Assembly (NCBI GenBank): GCA_000482145.1
Contig: AUXH01000460.1
Location: 1-15,617, forward strand
Direction of reading: 5' to 3'
DNA length: 15,617 nt
From: Strigomonas culicis
Taxonomy: Eukaryota; Euglenozoa; Kinetoplastea; Trypanosomatida; Trypanosomatidae
The translations under genes and the position numbers were made by a program. Below the pieces are notes generated by a model that searched no databases, was not told where the DNA came from, and was given only the letters and a program-made list of their open reading frames with translations. The stretch's first letter is position 1. Every line of letters begins with the position of its first letter. Of this stretch, positions 6,271 through 14,261 are shown piece by piece.

Positions 6271-9262
6271 TTAGTCCACATTCAGCTGCGATATCCGCAC
6301 CTTCTTCTGCTGCTCGCGCCGCTCCTCTTCCAGCCGCTTCCGGCCCTGGTACACCTCGTTGGCGATGTTGACCTCCGCCAGTTGGATGCTCTGCAGCGCC
6401 TTGCGGATGTCCGCGTTCGGCGCCGGCCCGCTCGCGCCGCTACTGCTGAGCCCCGCGGCCGGCAGCGCCGACGTGGGCTGCGCGGCGGAGCCGGTGCGGC
6501 TGGTGAGGGTCGTGACGGTGGTCCCCGACACGGAGTCCTCGTTCAGCTCCGACCCCGGCTCGTCCGGCCGCGGCCCACGGCGGGCCGCGTGGTACACGTT
6601 GCCCAGCGGGTTGTACGCGTGGATGGACACCCCACTGTTCGGGCGATCTCTGCGCATCACCAGCGCTGCGGCCGTGCCGGCGACCACCACCGGCGCCGGG
6701 CGGCTCCGGCGCGGCGGCGGGAGCGGGGCCGCCGGCGCGACCTCCGCGCGCCGGCCGGCCGCGTTCATGTGCGTGTGCAGCAGCCGCTGCTGCTCCGCGG
6801 CGGCGTCGGAGGGGCTGCGGGTGCTGGCCCACCGCGCCATGCGGTCCGCCGGCAGCACTGCCTTGGGCGGCCCCCGCAGCTGCGTGTAGTAGTAGTAGTC
6901 GTAGGCGGTGTGCGCGGAGCTGGAGGAGGCCGCGGCGCTCGCCTCGAGCGCCGCCGCGGCCTCGTCCTTCGCGTCCTCCGGTGCCGGGCCGGCGGCCGCC
7001 GCGGCCTTCGCCGGCTCCTCTCCTTCCTCCTCCGTCTGCTCGCGCCGCGCGGCCGTGTGCTTCACCGCCGGCCGCAGCCAGCTGAGCGACAGCGCCGCGA
7101 ACTCGGACGGCGGCGGCTGCTTCGCTCCCCTCGCCGCGACCTCCGCGCCGTCGCACGTCTCGCCGCCCACCCCGTCGTCTGGCGCGGCGCGGCGGCCCTC
7201 GGCGGGTCCCCACGACAGGGTGGGCAGCGCGGTCGGGCGGCGGTCGTAGCACGGCGCCGGCGGGGCCGCGGCGGCAGGAGGCAGCGGCGCCCACTGGAGG
7301 GCGCTCGGCCGGCGCGGGGGGCTGCCGCCCGCCGCGGGGATCGCGATGACGTCCGTGCGCGCGGCGTCTTGCGCCTCCGCGTCGCTGTCGTCGGACGAGG
7401 ACGCCGCCGCGTTGAGGATGAAGTGCTGACTGGCGCAGAAGGCGGCGTAGTGCGCGCGCAGCGGGCTGGTGGCCGCACGGGGCCCGCTCGCGCCCGGCGC
7501 GCCGGGTTGGGTCGTGCTGCAGTGCTTGCGCTGCTCCCTCGCCTCCGACAGGAGCGCGCAGACCGCATCAGCGCGCGCCGCGTCTTGCCGCTGCACCTTC
7601 CATCGGCTCGTACTGCTGTTCTGCGCATTCCTATTGGCATTGCTATTGTTGTTGCTGCTCATGCAAAAGTAATTGTAGATGGAGCTTGTGGTGTCCGGCG
7701 TCATCACGGTCGGCAGTCGGCTGACACTACTGACCCCACTGCCCCCCTCCCACTTTGGGGTGTGACTCTTGCGCTCTGGCTTTCGCTTGGGCGACGCGAG
7801 AGGGAGAGGGCCCGCCACGTCCTCGACCCGATTGCTCTCGTTGCTCGTCCGTCGCAGATATGCTGGACCATGGTCATGCGGGCGCCCACCGCCTTTCCGT
7901 GCAGGTGGCGGCTCACCCCCCTCTTTGCCACTGCGGAAGGGCACCGGGTTGAGCCGAGCGCCAGGCGACGGGCCAAGCATCGGAGGTCTGCTGATCGCTG
8001 CACCGCCGTGTGGCGGCTGGTCCGCCAACAGTGTGTACGCGTTCATGAGTATATTGTTGAAATCGTCTTGCTCCGTTGACGTGTCGGAATGCGTACTGGC
8101 CTTTCCCATATCGCTGTTCGTGTTGTTGTCGCAGCTCACAGGCGAGGCGATCGCCGCTGGGACGGCGTTTAGGCCATCCCCGGCATCGCGGCGTGCGACG
8201 GTGTCCAGCCTGTCGTCGGCGGCGGCGGCCGGGGCGAGGCCGATCGTGGGCACAACCACGGTCGGGGTTGGGATGTAGTAGTAGGAGGAGGTCGCACGCG
8301 CGCGGTGGGCGGCGCGCTCGGCGGACGTGGCTGGAATGGGCAGACCCTGGCTGTCCGCCGCGCGCTTCGCCGTCGTGCGCGGGGAGCCGGTCTGGGCGCC
8401 CTCCACGCCGTCGCCGCTGACCTCGCTGCCGCTCTGCGCCGCGTCGCCGGTGTCCGCGACGGAGAACGCGGACCGCGAGGAGCCGTCGCCGCGGCTCAGC
8501 AGACTCATGTTGCTGTTGTGTTGGTAGTAGTAGAGGCCGCTGGCGCTGCCGCCGGCCGCCGTGTGCGTGTCACTGCCGCTGTCGTACCCCTCCTCGCTGC
8601 TTTCCTCGCCCTCGTCCAGACCGTCGATCAGCTGCGTGGCGGAGGGGGAGAGGCGCGCCGGACGGCCGCGGAGCGCGAGGGACAGCTCGTCGGCCGTGGT
8701 GCACGTCCGCGGCCGGCGGCGCGGCTGCTGTGTGACGTGGGTGGCGGCCTCCGCCGCGGGCGCGGCGCGGTACGCCGCCTTCACGTAGAGCTGCGCGCTG
8801 CTGTACGAGCTCGTTGCGGTGGGCCGCTCCGCCGTGTAGGCGCTGCCGCGGAGCAGCGGGATCGGCGACGTGTGGACGTCGCGCGCGAGCGGCCTCGCGC
8901 GCGACGGATGGCTGCTGCTTCCGGAGCGCACCTGCATGCTCACCCGCATCTTGTGCGTGGAGGTGGAGTGGCCGGGGGTGCTCATGGAGGACGTCGGCAG
9001 GCCCCCGCTCTCCCGCGCGTGCGTCCTGATGCTGCTGCTGGCCTTGCTGCCCCGCGGGCCGCGGCCGTCCGACTGCGCGAGCTGCTCGTGCGGCGCCTTC
9101 TGCAGAACGTGGCGGAGGAACAGCTCCTCCTGCCTCTCCACGTCCCGCAGCAGCAGCAGCACGCCGTCGGCGTCGCTCCCCCGCCGGTCGTGCAGCCCAC
9201 CGGCGTCGCTCTCGCTGTCCGTGCCGTCCCCGCCGTCGTGGGATCGCCCGTCGGCTGGGGGG
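6271..9262 (-). CDS. Giant IQ-motif protein, C-terminal part (frame 2), continuation after frameshift
   Basis: This frame continues the gene upstream and should not be read as a separate gene. It has no ATG at its 5' end (the first is at 8985, inside coding-like sequence; only a GTG lies at 9279), and there is no AT-rich gap, polypyrimidine tract or acceptor before it. The first 70 residues are coding-like: an acidic Asp/Ser patch, then a helix with LLLLRDVERQEELFLRH. A disordered region of about 850 residues, rich in Ala, Ser, Pro, Gly and Arg, follows, with scattered short tyrosine clusters. The last 48 residues form a charged helix or short coiled coil (KRLEEERREQQKKVR) ending in a TAA at 6271-6273. 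If one base is restored at 9257-9262, the joined locus 12911-6271 encodes about 2,213 residues. No known domain was recognised in this half. Confidence 0.7.
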
Positions 9263-12200
9263 CCCGCAGGGTGCCGCACAGGATCTGCCGCTCGCCCTCG
9301 ATGATGAACTCGTGCGCCGGCTTGGAGAGGGTGACGAGCCGCTGGCGCCGCGCCTCGGCCCCTGCGTTGTGCACCGGCCGATGTAAGGACTGCAGCGGCA
9401 CACTGTAGTAGCTCGCCGCGATCTGCTCCCGGGCCACCTGCTCCCGGTGGAAAAGGAACGCCGCGCGGTGCACAAAGAAGACATTCTGCATGTTGAACAG
9501 CAAGGGGAAGAACACGTCGGGCACCTCAATACGGCTGCTCCCACTCGCGCCGCTGCTGTCCTCGCCGCCGGCGGGCGGCGTCGGCCGCCGCTTGTACTGC
9601 CAGATCGTGTTGATGGCCCGGAAGGGTGCCAGGAAGCGCGTGTGCTCACGCAGCAAGATGGCCTGCACGTTCTTCCGCTCCGTCATCTCCGCTTGTTCCA
9701 GCAGCTGCAGAAAAGCGGTCAGTAGGGTGGCGTCGGAGGTGCCCTGCCCCGCCTCGCGGCTGCCGCCCAGGCGCTGCCCTCCTGCTGCCAGAACATCTAC
9801 TGTCGCACTGCGCGCCGAGCGCTCCTCGGGCGAATCCTCTTCCATGAGGTCGGCGTTGTGGTCCGGCAGCAGGTCGAAGATGAGGTAGTCGCCGGCCCCT
9901 GTGGCATTCAGCTCCTCTACGTCCTCCTCTTCCACTTCTTCAGCCCTGTCCGTCTTCCGCATCGGCGGCGTCGGTTCGGAGGGGGCCGTTTCGACACCGT
10001 ATTTCGAATCCACCTTGGCGAACACACCCGACTGGTACGGCGTCGTGTCGGTCAGCTGTAGCGGTGGGGATGACACCCCCGCCTCCGTGTCGCCCAGCGC
10101 CGTGCGCTCTCCCGCCACCATCAAATGGTCTTCTCCGCTGACAGCCGGAGTGGCCCGCGCACGCTGCCGCTTGAGACGCCGAGCGGCATAGTCCACATGG
10201 TCCAGATAGTTCGCGTTTTCGAGCTGTAGAAGGGAGAGGATCAGTGCCTTATCCGCGTCCATGTTCGATGGCTGCTCCGCACAATGCGCGGTTGCTTCCT
10301 CGACGCCCAGCGCCTTCGCGTCACTCTTCTCGTTGTTGTGTAGGTAGAGCTTAAACTTCTGCTCCGCCACCTGCGAGAGCCCGAGAAACATGCCGCGCTC
10401 TTCACGTGCGATCTGAGACGCGCTTGTGAAGCAGAGCTGCCGGAGATTGTTCCGCTCATCACGCATCTGCTGCTTCTGGAGCAGGATCAGGCGGGCCTCG
10501 AGGCGCGCGACGCACCGCTTCACGACCTCCATCGCGCGATGCCACTTCATCTGCGTGTACAGAAACTGACAGAAGGACCGGGTGCGCTCCCCGCGAATGA
10601 CGCGCTGCAGAAAGAGGGCCGTCTCCTCCTTTCTCTTGTGGATGCGGTGGATGCGGAAGCGCGCCCACGGGACAAGGAGCACCGCCGCGTGGATCTCTGC
10701 CAACCGCTGCTGCTGCTTGTGGCGGCGGTACGCGCACTGGATGCGGAAGGCGGCCCGGGGGGCGATGTGCGACTCCATATCCCGCCGCCGCCGCGCCGCA
10801 CACACAACCGAGAGCATCTTGGAAAGGAAAAAGACGGAGAAGAAAACCACGCTGAAGCTCATAGCAGGTTTTTTCGTTCGGCTCTCGTGCCTGTGCCTCT
10901 TTTCTCGCCTTTTACTACTATGACGACGACTACTACTGCTGCGGCGGTGAGTGTGGTCGGACCGCTTCGTAATGCGCGAGGACAGCGACTGCCGCTCGTT
11001 GCGGTCGGGGGAGTTGCCTTCCGCATCCTCACGAGAGGCGCTGACATGGTGGCCGCGGCCCGCGCTGGACCTGGCCGACTCGGCGGCGCTGCTCTCGTCC
11101 TGCGCGTGGAGGATGCCGGCGCTGGACTCCGCCTCCTCCGTCTCATCACTGCGCAAGACCTCATCGCCACCGGTACGGCCGGCCGCGCTGCTGCCCGCGC
11201 GTGGGTACAGGACCGCGCGATCGGCGACCGGCGGCGCGTGGCCGGTGCTGCGCTCCTCGCCGTCGAGGTCGAGGTCCTGCTCCTCCGCCCGCGGGGTGCC
11301 TGCCGCGCTGCTTCCCGCGCGTGGGTACAGGACCGCGCGATCGGCGACCGGCGGCGCGTGGCCGGTGCTGCGCTCCTCGCCGTCGAGGTCGAGGTCCTGC
11401 TCCTCCGCCCGCGGGGTGCCTGCCGCGCTGCTGCCCGCGCGTGGGTACAGGACCGCGCGATCGGCGACCCGCGGCGCGTGGCCGGTGCTGCGCTCCTCGC
11501 CGTCGAGGTCCAGGTCCTGCTCCTCCGCCCGCGGGGTGCCTGCCGCGCTGCTGCCCGCGCGTGGGTACAGGACCGCGCGATCGGCGACCCGCGGCGCGTG
11601 GCCGGTGCTGCGCTCCTCGCCGTCGAGGTCGAGGTCCTGCTCCTCCGCCCGCGGGGTGCCTGCCGCGCCCTGCGCCTGCCGCGCCCCCCGCTTCGCGATG
11701 TGCTTGCGCGGGGGCGGCCGCACACCGACCTGGATGCGGTCGCGGAAAGTCCTGACGGGCGTGGGCGGGGCGCGGTCGCGCAGGGCCGCCCCCTCTCCCC
11801 CCGCGCCCTCCGGCACGTCCGACGCCCCACCTGCCGCGTCGCCTCCATCGTACACGTCCGCCTCCGCCTCCTCCCCCTCACGGAGCTGCAACACACCGGG
11901 CATCTTCATCTTCTTGTAGCGTGAGCCCAGCGGGCTGTAGGACGGGGCGTGCCGCCCCACACCGCCCTTCTTGCGGCTCAGCTCCGCGTCGTCGTTGCCG
12001 TGCGCACTGCTATTCACGCGGTCCATCACCTGCAACAGCCCACTGTTGTCGTAGGCGCTGAAGTCGACGCTGTCGTGCCGCGCGAGGGCGTGCGTTTCGT
12101 GCGGATGCTTGTAGGCGTTCACCGACCGCCAGCTGGGCAGCCCAGCCAGCGCGTTGAACACCGGCTTGGGCGACTTGCCGTATACGTCCTTGAGGGACTG

Positions 12201-12911
12201 GTTCGTCGCCACGCTGATATTGCCGCTGCGGTTTTGTGGGGAGAGCATATCGGAGCGAGAGTCCATGTTCCACTGGTCGATCCGGCTCGCCGTCGAGATG
12301 GAGGCCGCGCTCTCGCCCATCGACCGGCGTGGAAGGTGCCGGCTACTACTGTTGTTCGAGCCGCTCCGAAAGCTTTGACAGCTCATGTTGTTCTCATTCA
12401 CGTACTCGATGCTGGAAAAGCTGAACCCAGCCCCGGTGAAGTGATGACCGAGGCGGGACGCATCCGACGGCGACCCACTCCCGCGACTGCCGGCCCCGTG
12501 TGACCCCGTGTCGACCGCTGCTGCACCCCCACGCGCACCGCTGCCACTCGACGCCGCGCCGTGCGGCTCCGCGTGCTGGCCGAGGGCGTCCTTGGGCTTG
12601 GGGCGCTTTGCCTTCCGCGCGACGCCCGCGCTCGCCGCCTCGTGGCCCACCGGCCGGATGCGCCGCGGTGCAAGGGACGTGGGGCCTCCACCGTTGCCAT
12701 CGCGGCTCACACGGCGCGCGGCGCTGCCCGTCTTCTGCTTCAGCTCTTTCGTTTGGGATGAGGAATCCGCCGCGGGGAGGGGGCTCGGCGCCTTCGCCTT
12801 GGCGGGGCTCGTGTTTCGACCGCGCGCCGCCTGGCGGCTCGCGGCTGGTGCAGAGTCAACCGCGCGTTTTTGGCTACGGGCGCTGTCCTTCGCCTTGTTC
12901 GGCTTTGCCAT
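8982..12911 (-). CDS. Giant IQ-motif protein, N-terminal part (frame 1)
   Basis: First part of a very long gene; the authentic frame holds to about residue 1218 (near 9259) and then runs out of frame to a stop at 8982. The ATG at 12911 is preferred over the upstream ATG at 13232 because the best splice acceptor (12955-12956) lies between them. Order of regions: basic, disordered head (1-160); Ser/Asn-rich segment with conserved-looking patches (161-315); Gly/Ala-rich acidic patch (345-386); four 40-residue repeats (416-575); acidic/Ser linker; Arg/Ser/His-rich stretch (646-682); one hydrophobic segment (684-705) followed by RRRR; IQ motif (IQCAYRRHKQQQR, 724-736); a weaker IQ-like site (750-761); and a perfect IQ match (LQRVIRGERTR, 768-778). 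Helical regions follow at 780-915, 1060-1110 and 1128-1215. The IQ motifs predict calmodulin/centrin binding. A cytoskeletal or membrane-linked scaffold is inference; no enzyme domain is visible. Confidence 0.75.
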   Translation of the reverse strand: MAKPNKAKDSARSQKRAVDSAPAASRQAARGRNTSPAKAKAPSPLPAADSSSQTKELKQKTGSAARRVSRDGNGGGPTSLAPRRIRPVGHEAASAGVARKAKRPKPKDALGQHAEPHGAASSGSGARGGAAAVDTGSHGAGSRGSGSPSDASRLGHHFTGAGFSFSSIEYVNENNMSCQSFRSGSNNSSSRHLPRRSMGESAASISTASRIDQWNMDSRSDMLSPQNRSGNISVATNQSLKDVYGKSPKPVFNALAGLPSWRSVNAYKHPHETHALARHDSVDFSAYDNSGLLQVMDRVNSSAHGNDDAELSRKKGGVGRHAPSYSPLGSRYKKMKMPGVLQLREGEEAEADVYDGGDAAGGASDVPEGAGGEGAALRDRAPPTPVRTFRDRIQVGVRPPPRKHIAKRGARQAQGAAGTPRAEEQDLDLDGEERSTGHAPRVADRAVLYPRAGSSAAGTPRAEEQDLDLDGEERSTGHAPRVADRAVLYPRAGSSAAGTPRAEEQDLDLDGEERSTGHAPPVADRAVLYPRAGSSAAGTPRAEEQDLDLDGEERSTGHAPPVADRAVLYPRAGSSAAGRTGGDEVLRSDETEEAESSAGILHAQDESSAAESARSSAGRGHHVSASREDAEGNSPDRNERQSLSSRITKRSDHTHRRSSSSRRHSSKRREKRHRHESRTKKPAMSFSVVFFSVFFLSKMLSVVCAARRRRDMESHIAPRAAFRIQCAYRRHKQQQRLAEIHAAVLLVPWARFRIHRIHKRKEETALFLQRVIRGERTRSFCQFLYTQMKWHRAMEVVKRCVARLEARLILLQKQQMRDERNNLRQLCFTSASQIAREERGMFLGLSQVAEQKFKLYLHNNEKSDAKALGVEEATAHCAEQPSNMDADKALILSLLQLENANYLDHVDYAARRLKRQRARATPAVSGEDHLMVAGERTALGDTEAGVSSPPLQLTDTTPYQSGVFAKVDSKYGVETAPSEPTPPMRKTDRAEEVEEEDVEELNATGAGDYLIFDLLPDHNADLMEEDSPEERSARSATVDVLAAGGQRLGGSREAGQGTSDATLLTAFLQLLEQAEMTERKNVQAILLREHTRFLAPFRAINTIWQYKRRPTPPAGGEDSSGASGSSRIEVPDVFFPLLFNMQNVFFVHRAAFLFHREQVAREQIAASYYSVPLQSLHRPVHNAGAEARRQRLVTLSKPAHEFIIEGERQILCGTLRAPQPTGDPTTAGTARTARATPVGCTTGGGATPTACCCCCGTWRGRRSCSSATFCRRRRTSSSRSRTAAARGAARPAAASGRTRGRAGACRRPP
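9257..9262 (-). other. Frameshift site in the giant IQ gene (six-base homopolymer)
   Basis: The minus strand reads GCGGGCCCCCCAGCC here. The upstream frame is CGG GCC CCC CAG, while the plausible downstream frame is CCA GCC GAC GGG. The two frames are reconciled by one extra C in the run or by a -1 shift. The upstream frame becomes implausible right afterwards (a Cys/Gly/Thr-rich shadow translation including CCCCC), while the other frame becomes acidic and helix-forming. The sequence does not match a standard X XXY YYZ slippery heptamer in the incoming frame. A missing base in the assembly is the most likely cause; a real inactivating indel is possible. Confidence 0.7.
11187..11666 (-). repeat. 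Four tandem 120-bp in-frame coding repeats
   Basis: Four directly adjacent 120-base units encode four 40-residue copies (residues 416-575 of the giant protein), each with the core RAEEQDLDLDGEERSTGHAP. Across the array only three positions vary between copies: base 11313 (T against G), base 11511 (C against G), and the aligned site 11230/11350/11470/11590 (G, G, C, C). The first two are synonymous; the third swaps Arg and Pro. Such near-identity suggests recent duplication or ongoing homogenisation. A partial fifth unit (AAG) follows the last copy. Confidence 0.97.
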
Positions 12912-12916
12912 GTATC

Positions 12917-12940
12917 GTGTGTGTGTGTGTGTGTGTGTGT
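12917..12940. repeat. (GT)12 microsatellite in the 5' UTR of the giant gene
   Basis: Twelve GT units on the plus strand, read as (CA)12 in the predicted mRNA leader six bases before the ATG at 12911. Confidence 0.9.
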
Positions 12941-12954
12941 CAGATGGTCGCACC

Positions 12955-13017
12955 CTGAAGTAAGAAGTAAGAAGACCCACAGCCACACACACACGGGAAA
13001 AAGAAAGGAGAAAAAAC
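12955..13017 (-). promoter_or_regulatory. Predicted spliced-leader acceptor for the giant IQ gene
   Basis: The minus strand has a C/T tract (13017-12996), a short GT repeat, a second tract and then TTACTTCAG, with AG at 12956-12955 and no earlier AG. The 5' UTR would be about 43 bases and would carry the (CA)12 repeat. It places the start at 12911 and makes the upstream ATG at 13232 non-coding. Confidence 0.6.
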
Positions 13018-13298
13018 CGAACTATGTAATTACGATATCTTTTTTCCCCTTCTTTTTCTCCTGTTTCATCTAAGTATCTCAATGTCAATGTACATACACT
13101 TTTGCTTTTGTTTATTTCCTTCTTTCTCTGGTTGCGACGAGAGCTGATGCACGTGAGGGCAGAAAGACACGAGGGAGGAGGGGAAGCGGGTGGAGGCGCA
13201 GCAGACAGGAGAGACGACGTGGGGGAGGGCACACCTGCTGGATCGTGTGCAAATCCGTATGTGTGTATAGGAGGTACGCGGGTTCAAACACATTTGTT

Positions 13299-13430
13299 GA
13301 GCGTGGCAGAGCCAACAGAAAAGTGTCTTTTTTCCCTTTGTTTCTGAGAAACATTTTTCAGTCTTTTACCGAGTGTGGCGGAGCCAAATGAAAAACGCAT
13401 CTATTTCTTTTTCCTTTTTTCTGAGAAACA
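13299..13430. repeat. Two imperfect tandem repeats (~72-base period)
   Basis: Copy 1 (13299-13353) and copy 2 (13371-13430) share GAG[CT]GTGGC[AG]GAGCCAA at one end and TTTCTGAGAAACA at the other, with a diverged, T-rich middle. No coding potential is visible. Confidence 0.7.
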
Positions 13431-13479
13431 GTTTTGAACCTTTTATCCGCTGTTTTCTCTTTTCCTGTTACCTTTTTAA

Positions 13480-13670
13480 CCTAACCTGCAGCTGCACAGC
13501 AACACGGCAAGGTCCATCCTCTGGCGCGCCACGTGGGTGTGCCGGATGATGGGCACGCGGCCCGTATGCAAACTGCACAGAGCGGTACACCGTTCAGGTC
13601 ACCCTTACGCCCTCTCCGTAAAGAGGAGAGGGAGGGACCGTACGATGTGCACCTCTGTTCCGCAGTAAGA
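13480..13670. other. GC-rich island with hairpin in the AT-rich gap
   Basis: About 190 GC-rich bases bounded by AT-rich sequence. It includes an eight-base-pair perfect stem, CCCTCTCC (13610-13617) with GGAGAGGG (13625-13632), and a 7-base loop. It could be a degenerate retroposon such as the SIDER elements of Leishmania 3' UTRs, a structured non-coding RNA, or a decayed gene; none can be shown. Confidence 0.4.
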
Positions 13671-14005
13671 GTAAATAACAACAGCCGAAACCAAGCAACA
13701 AACAGAACACTAACAAACACTAAACCGAGTATATGTTTATAAAGAATGATAATAAAAAAAATAAAAATGCACAAACAGAAAACACAAAAGTTTGAGTTTT
13801 TATTTGCATATTTCCATCCATCTATAGAGATAGTTATAGAAACATTTAGCAATGAAGAAAGAAAACAGTTTTCACGTAGTATGTGTATACTGTAGCGTTA
13901 TACAATGTAGCAATGCAAAAGAAAAAAAAAGATCTAAAAGAAAATACGTTCGTAATACTATTTATATCCCCATTTAACCCAAGGAGCTATCTGCTATTTT
14001 TCTAT

Positions 14006-14261
14006 CTATGTTTCCTTCTTCTCCGACGCACCTGCATGCCAGCGCGCGAAGAGGCGCGCGACGGTACGGCCAACGGCGCCGCGGACAGCGAGCGCCATGG
14101 CGACGACAGCCCACACACCTGAGCGTTGCTCTTCTCCTTGACCAGTCCTATCGCCCAGTCTGTGGTGCTATCCGCAGGCGCCGTCGCTGCCCACCTAGCG
14201 CTGCCGTGTTCCGCAGTCGTCGTGTTGCACAGCTGCTACTGTAGGCGGCGCTGCTCTAGCT
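14006..14261 (-). pseudogene. Possible out-of-frame 3' remnant of the LRR surface gene
   Basis: After the TAG at 14262 the GC-rich composition continues for about 250 bases and drops only near 14020. One minus-strand frame, different from the LRR frame, contains the hydrophobic stretch GVWAVVAMALAV (about 14119-14084), then a basic tail, and stops at 14008-14006. This looks like a membrane segment with a short cytoplasmic tail. Another frame carries a Thr/Ser/Ala stretch (14235-14130). At least one frameshift would be needed to join them to the LRR gene, so this is a suggestion only. Confidence 0.35.

Larger units (their letters stand above)
12912..14261. other. Longest intergenic region; 3' flank of the LRR gene
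   Basis: About 1,350 bases. Right to left: a GC-rich, coding-like remnant (14006-14261), an AT-rich stretch (13670-14000), a GC-rich island (13480-13670), a tandem imperfect repeat (13299-13430), a moderately GC-rich stretch (13130-13290) and the splice signals of the giant gene. Short open frames here have no recognisable domain. Confidence 0.6.

Noticed and set aside
6157..8079. 640-codon plus-strand open frame opposite the C-terminal half of the giant gene.
   Set aside because: Arg-rich shadow translation with no domain; opposite to the direction of all other genes.
10795..10862. Separate gene starting at the ATG at 10862, where the hydrophobic segment would act as a signal peptide.
   Set aside because: The sequence before it on the minus strand is purine-rich and coding-like, with no polypyrimidine tract or gap, and the frame is open far upstream.
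8305..12503. Long plus-strand and alternative-frame open frames opposite the giant gene and its repeats.
   Set aside because: They are Arg/Ala/Gly-rich shadows of GC-rich coding DNA. The minus-strand frame has balanced composition, IQ motifs and consistent splice signals.
12912..13232. 107-codon N-terminal extension of the giant protein back to an ATG at 13232.
   Set aside because: It translates T/C tracts, a THTHTHT dinucleotide shadow and AT-rich DNA, and the best splice acceptor lies inside it (12955-12956).
13270..13295. GGTTCAAAC resembling a tRNA B box.
   Set aside because: No matching A box, acceptor stem or anticodon arm can be folded around it on either strand.
13481..13500. TAACCTAACC resembling telomere repeat.
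   Set aside because: Only two imperfect units and no longer array; not telomeric.
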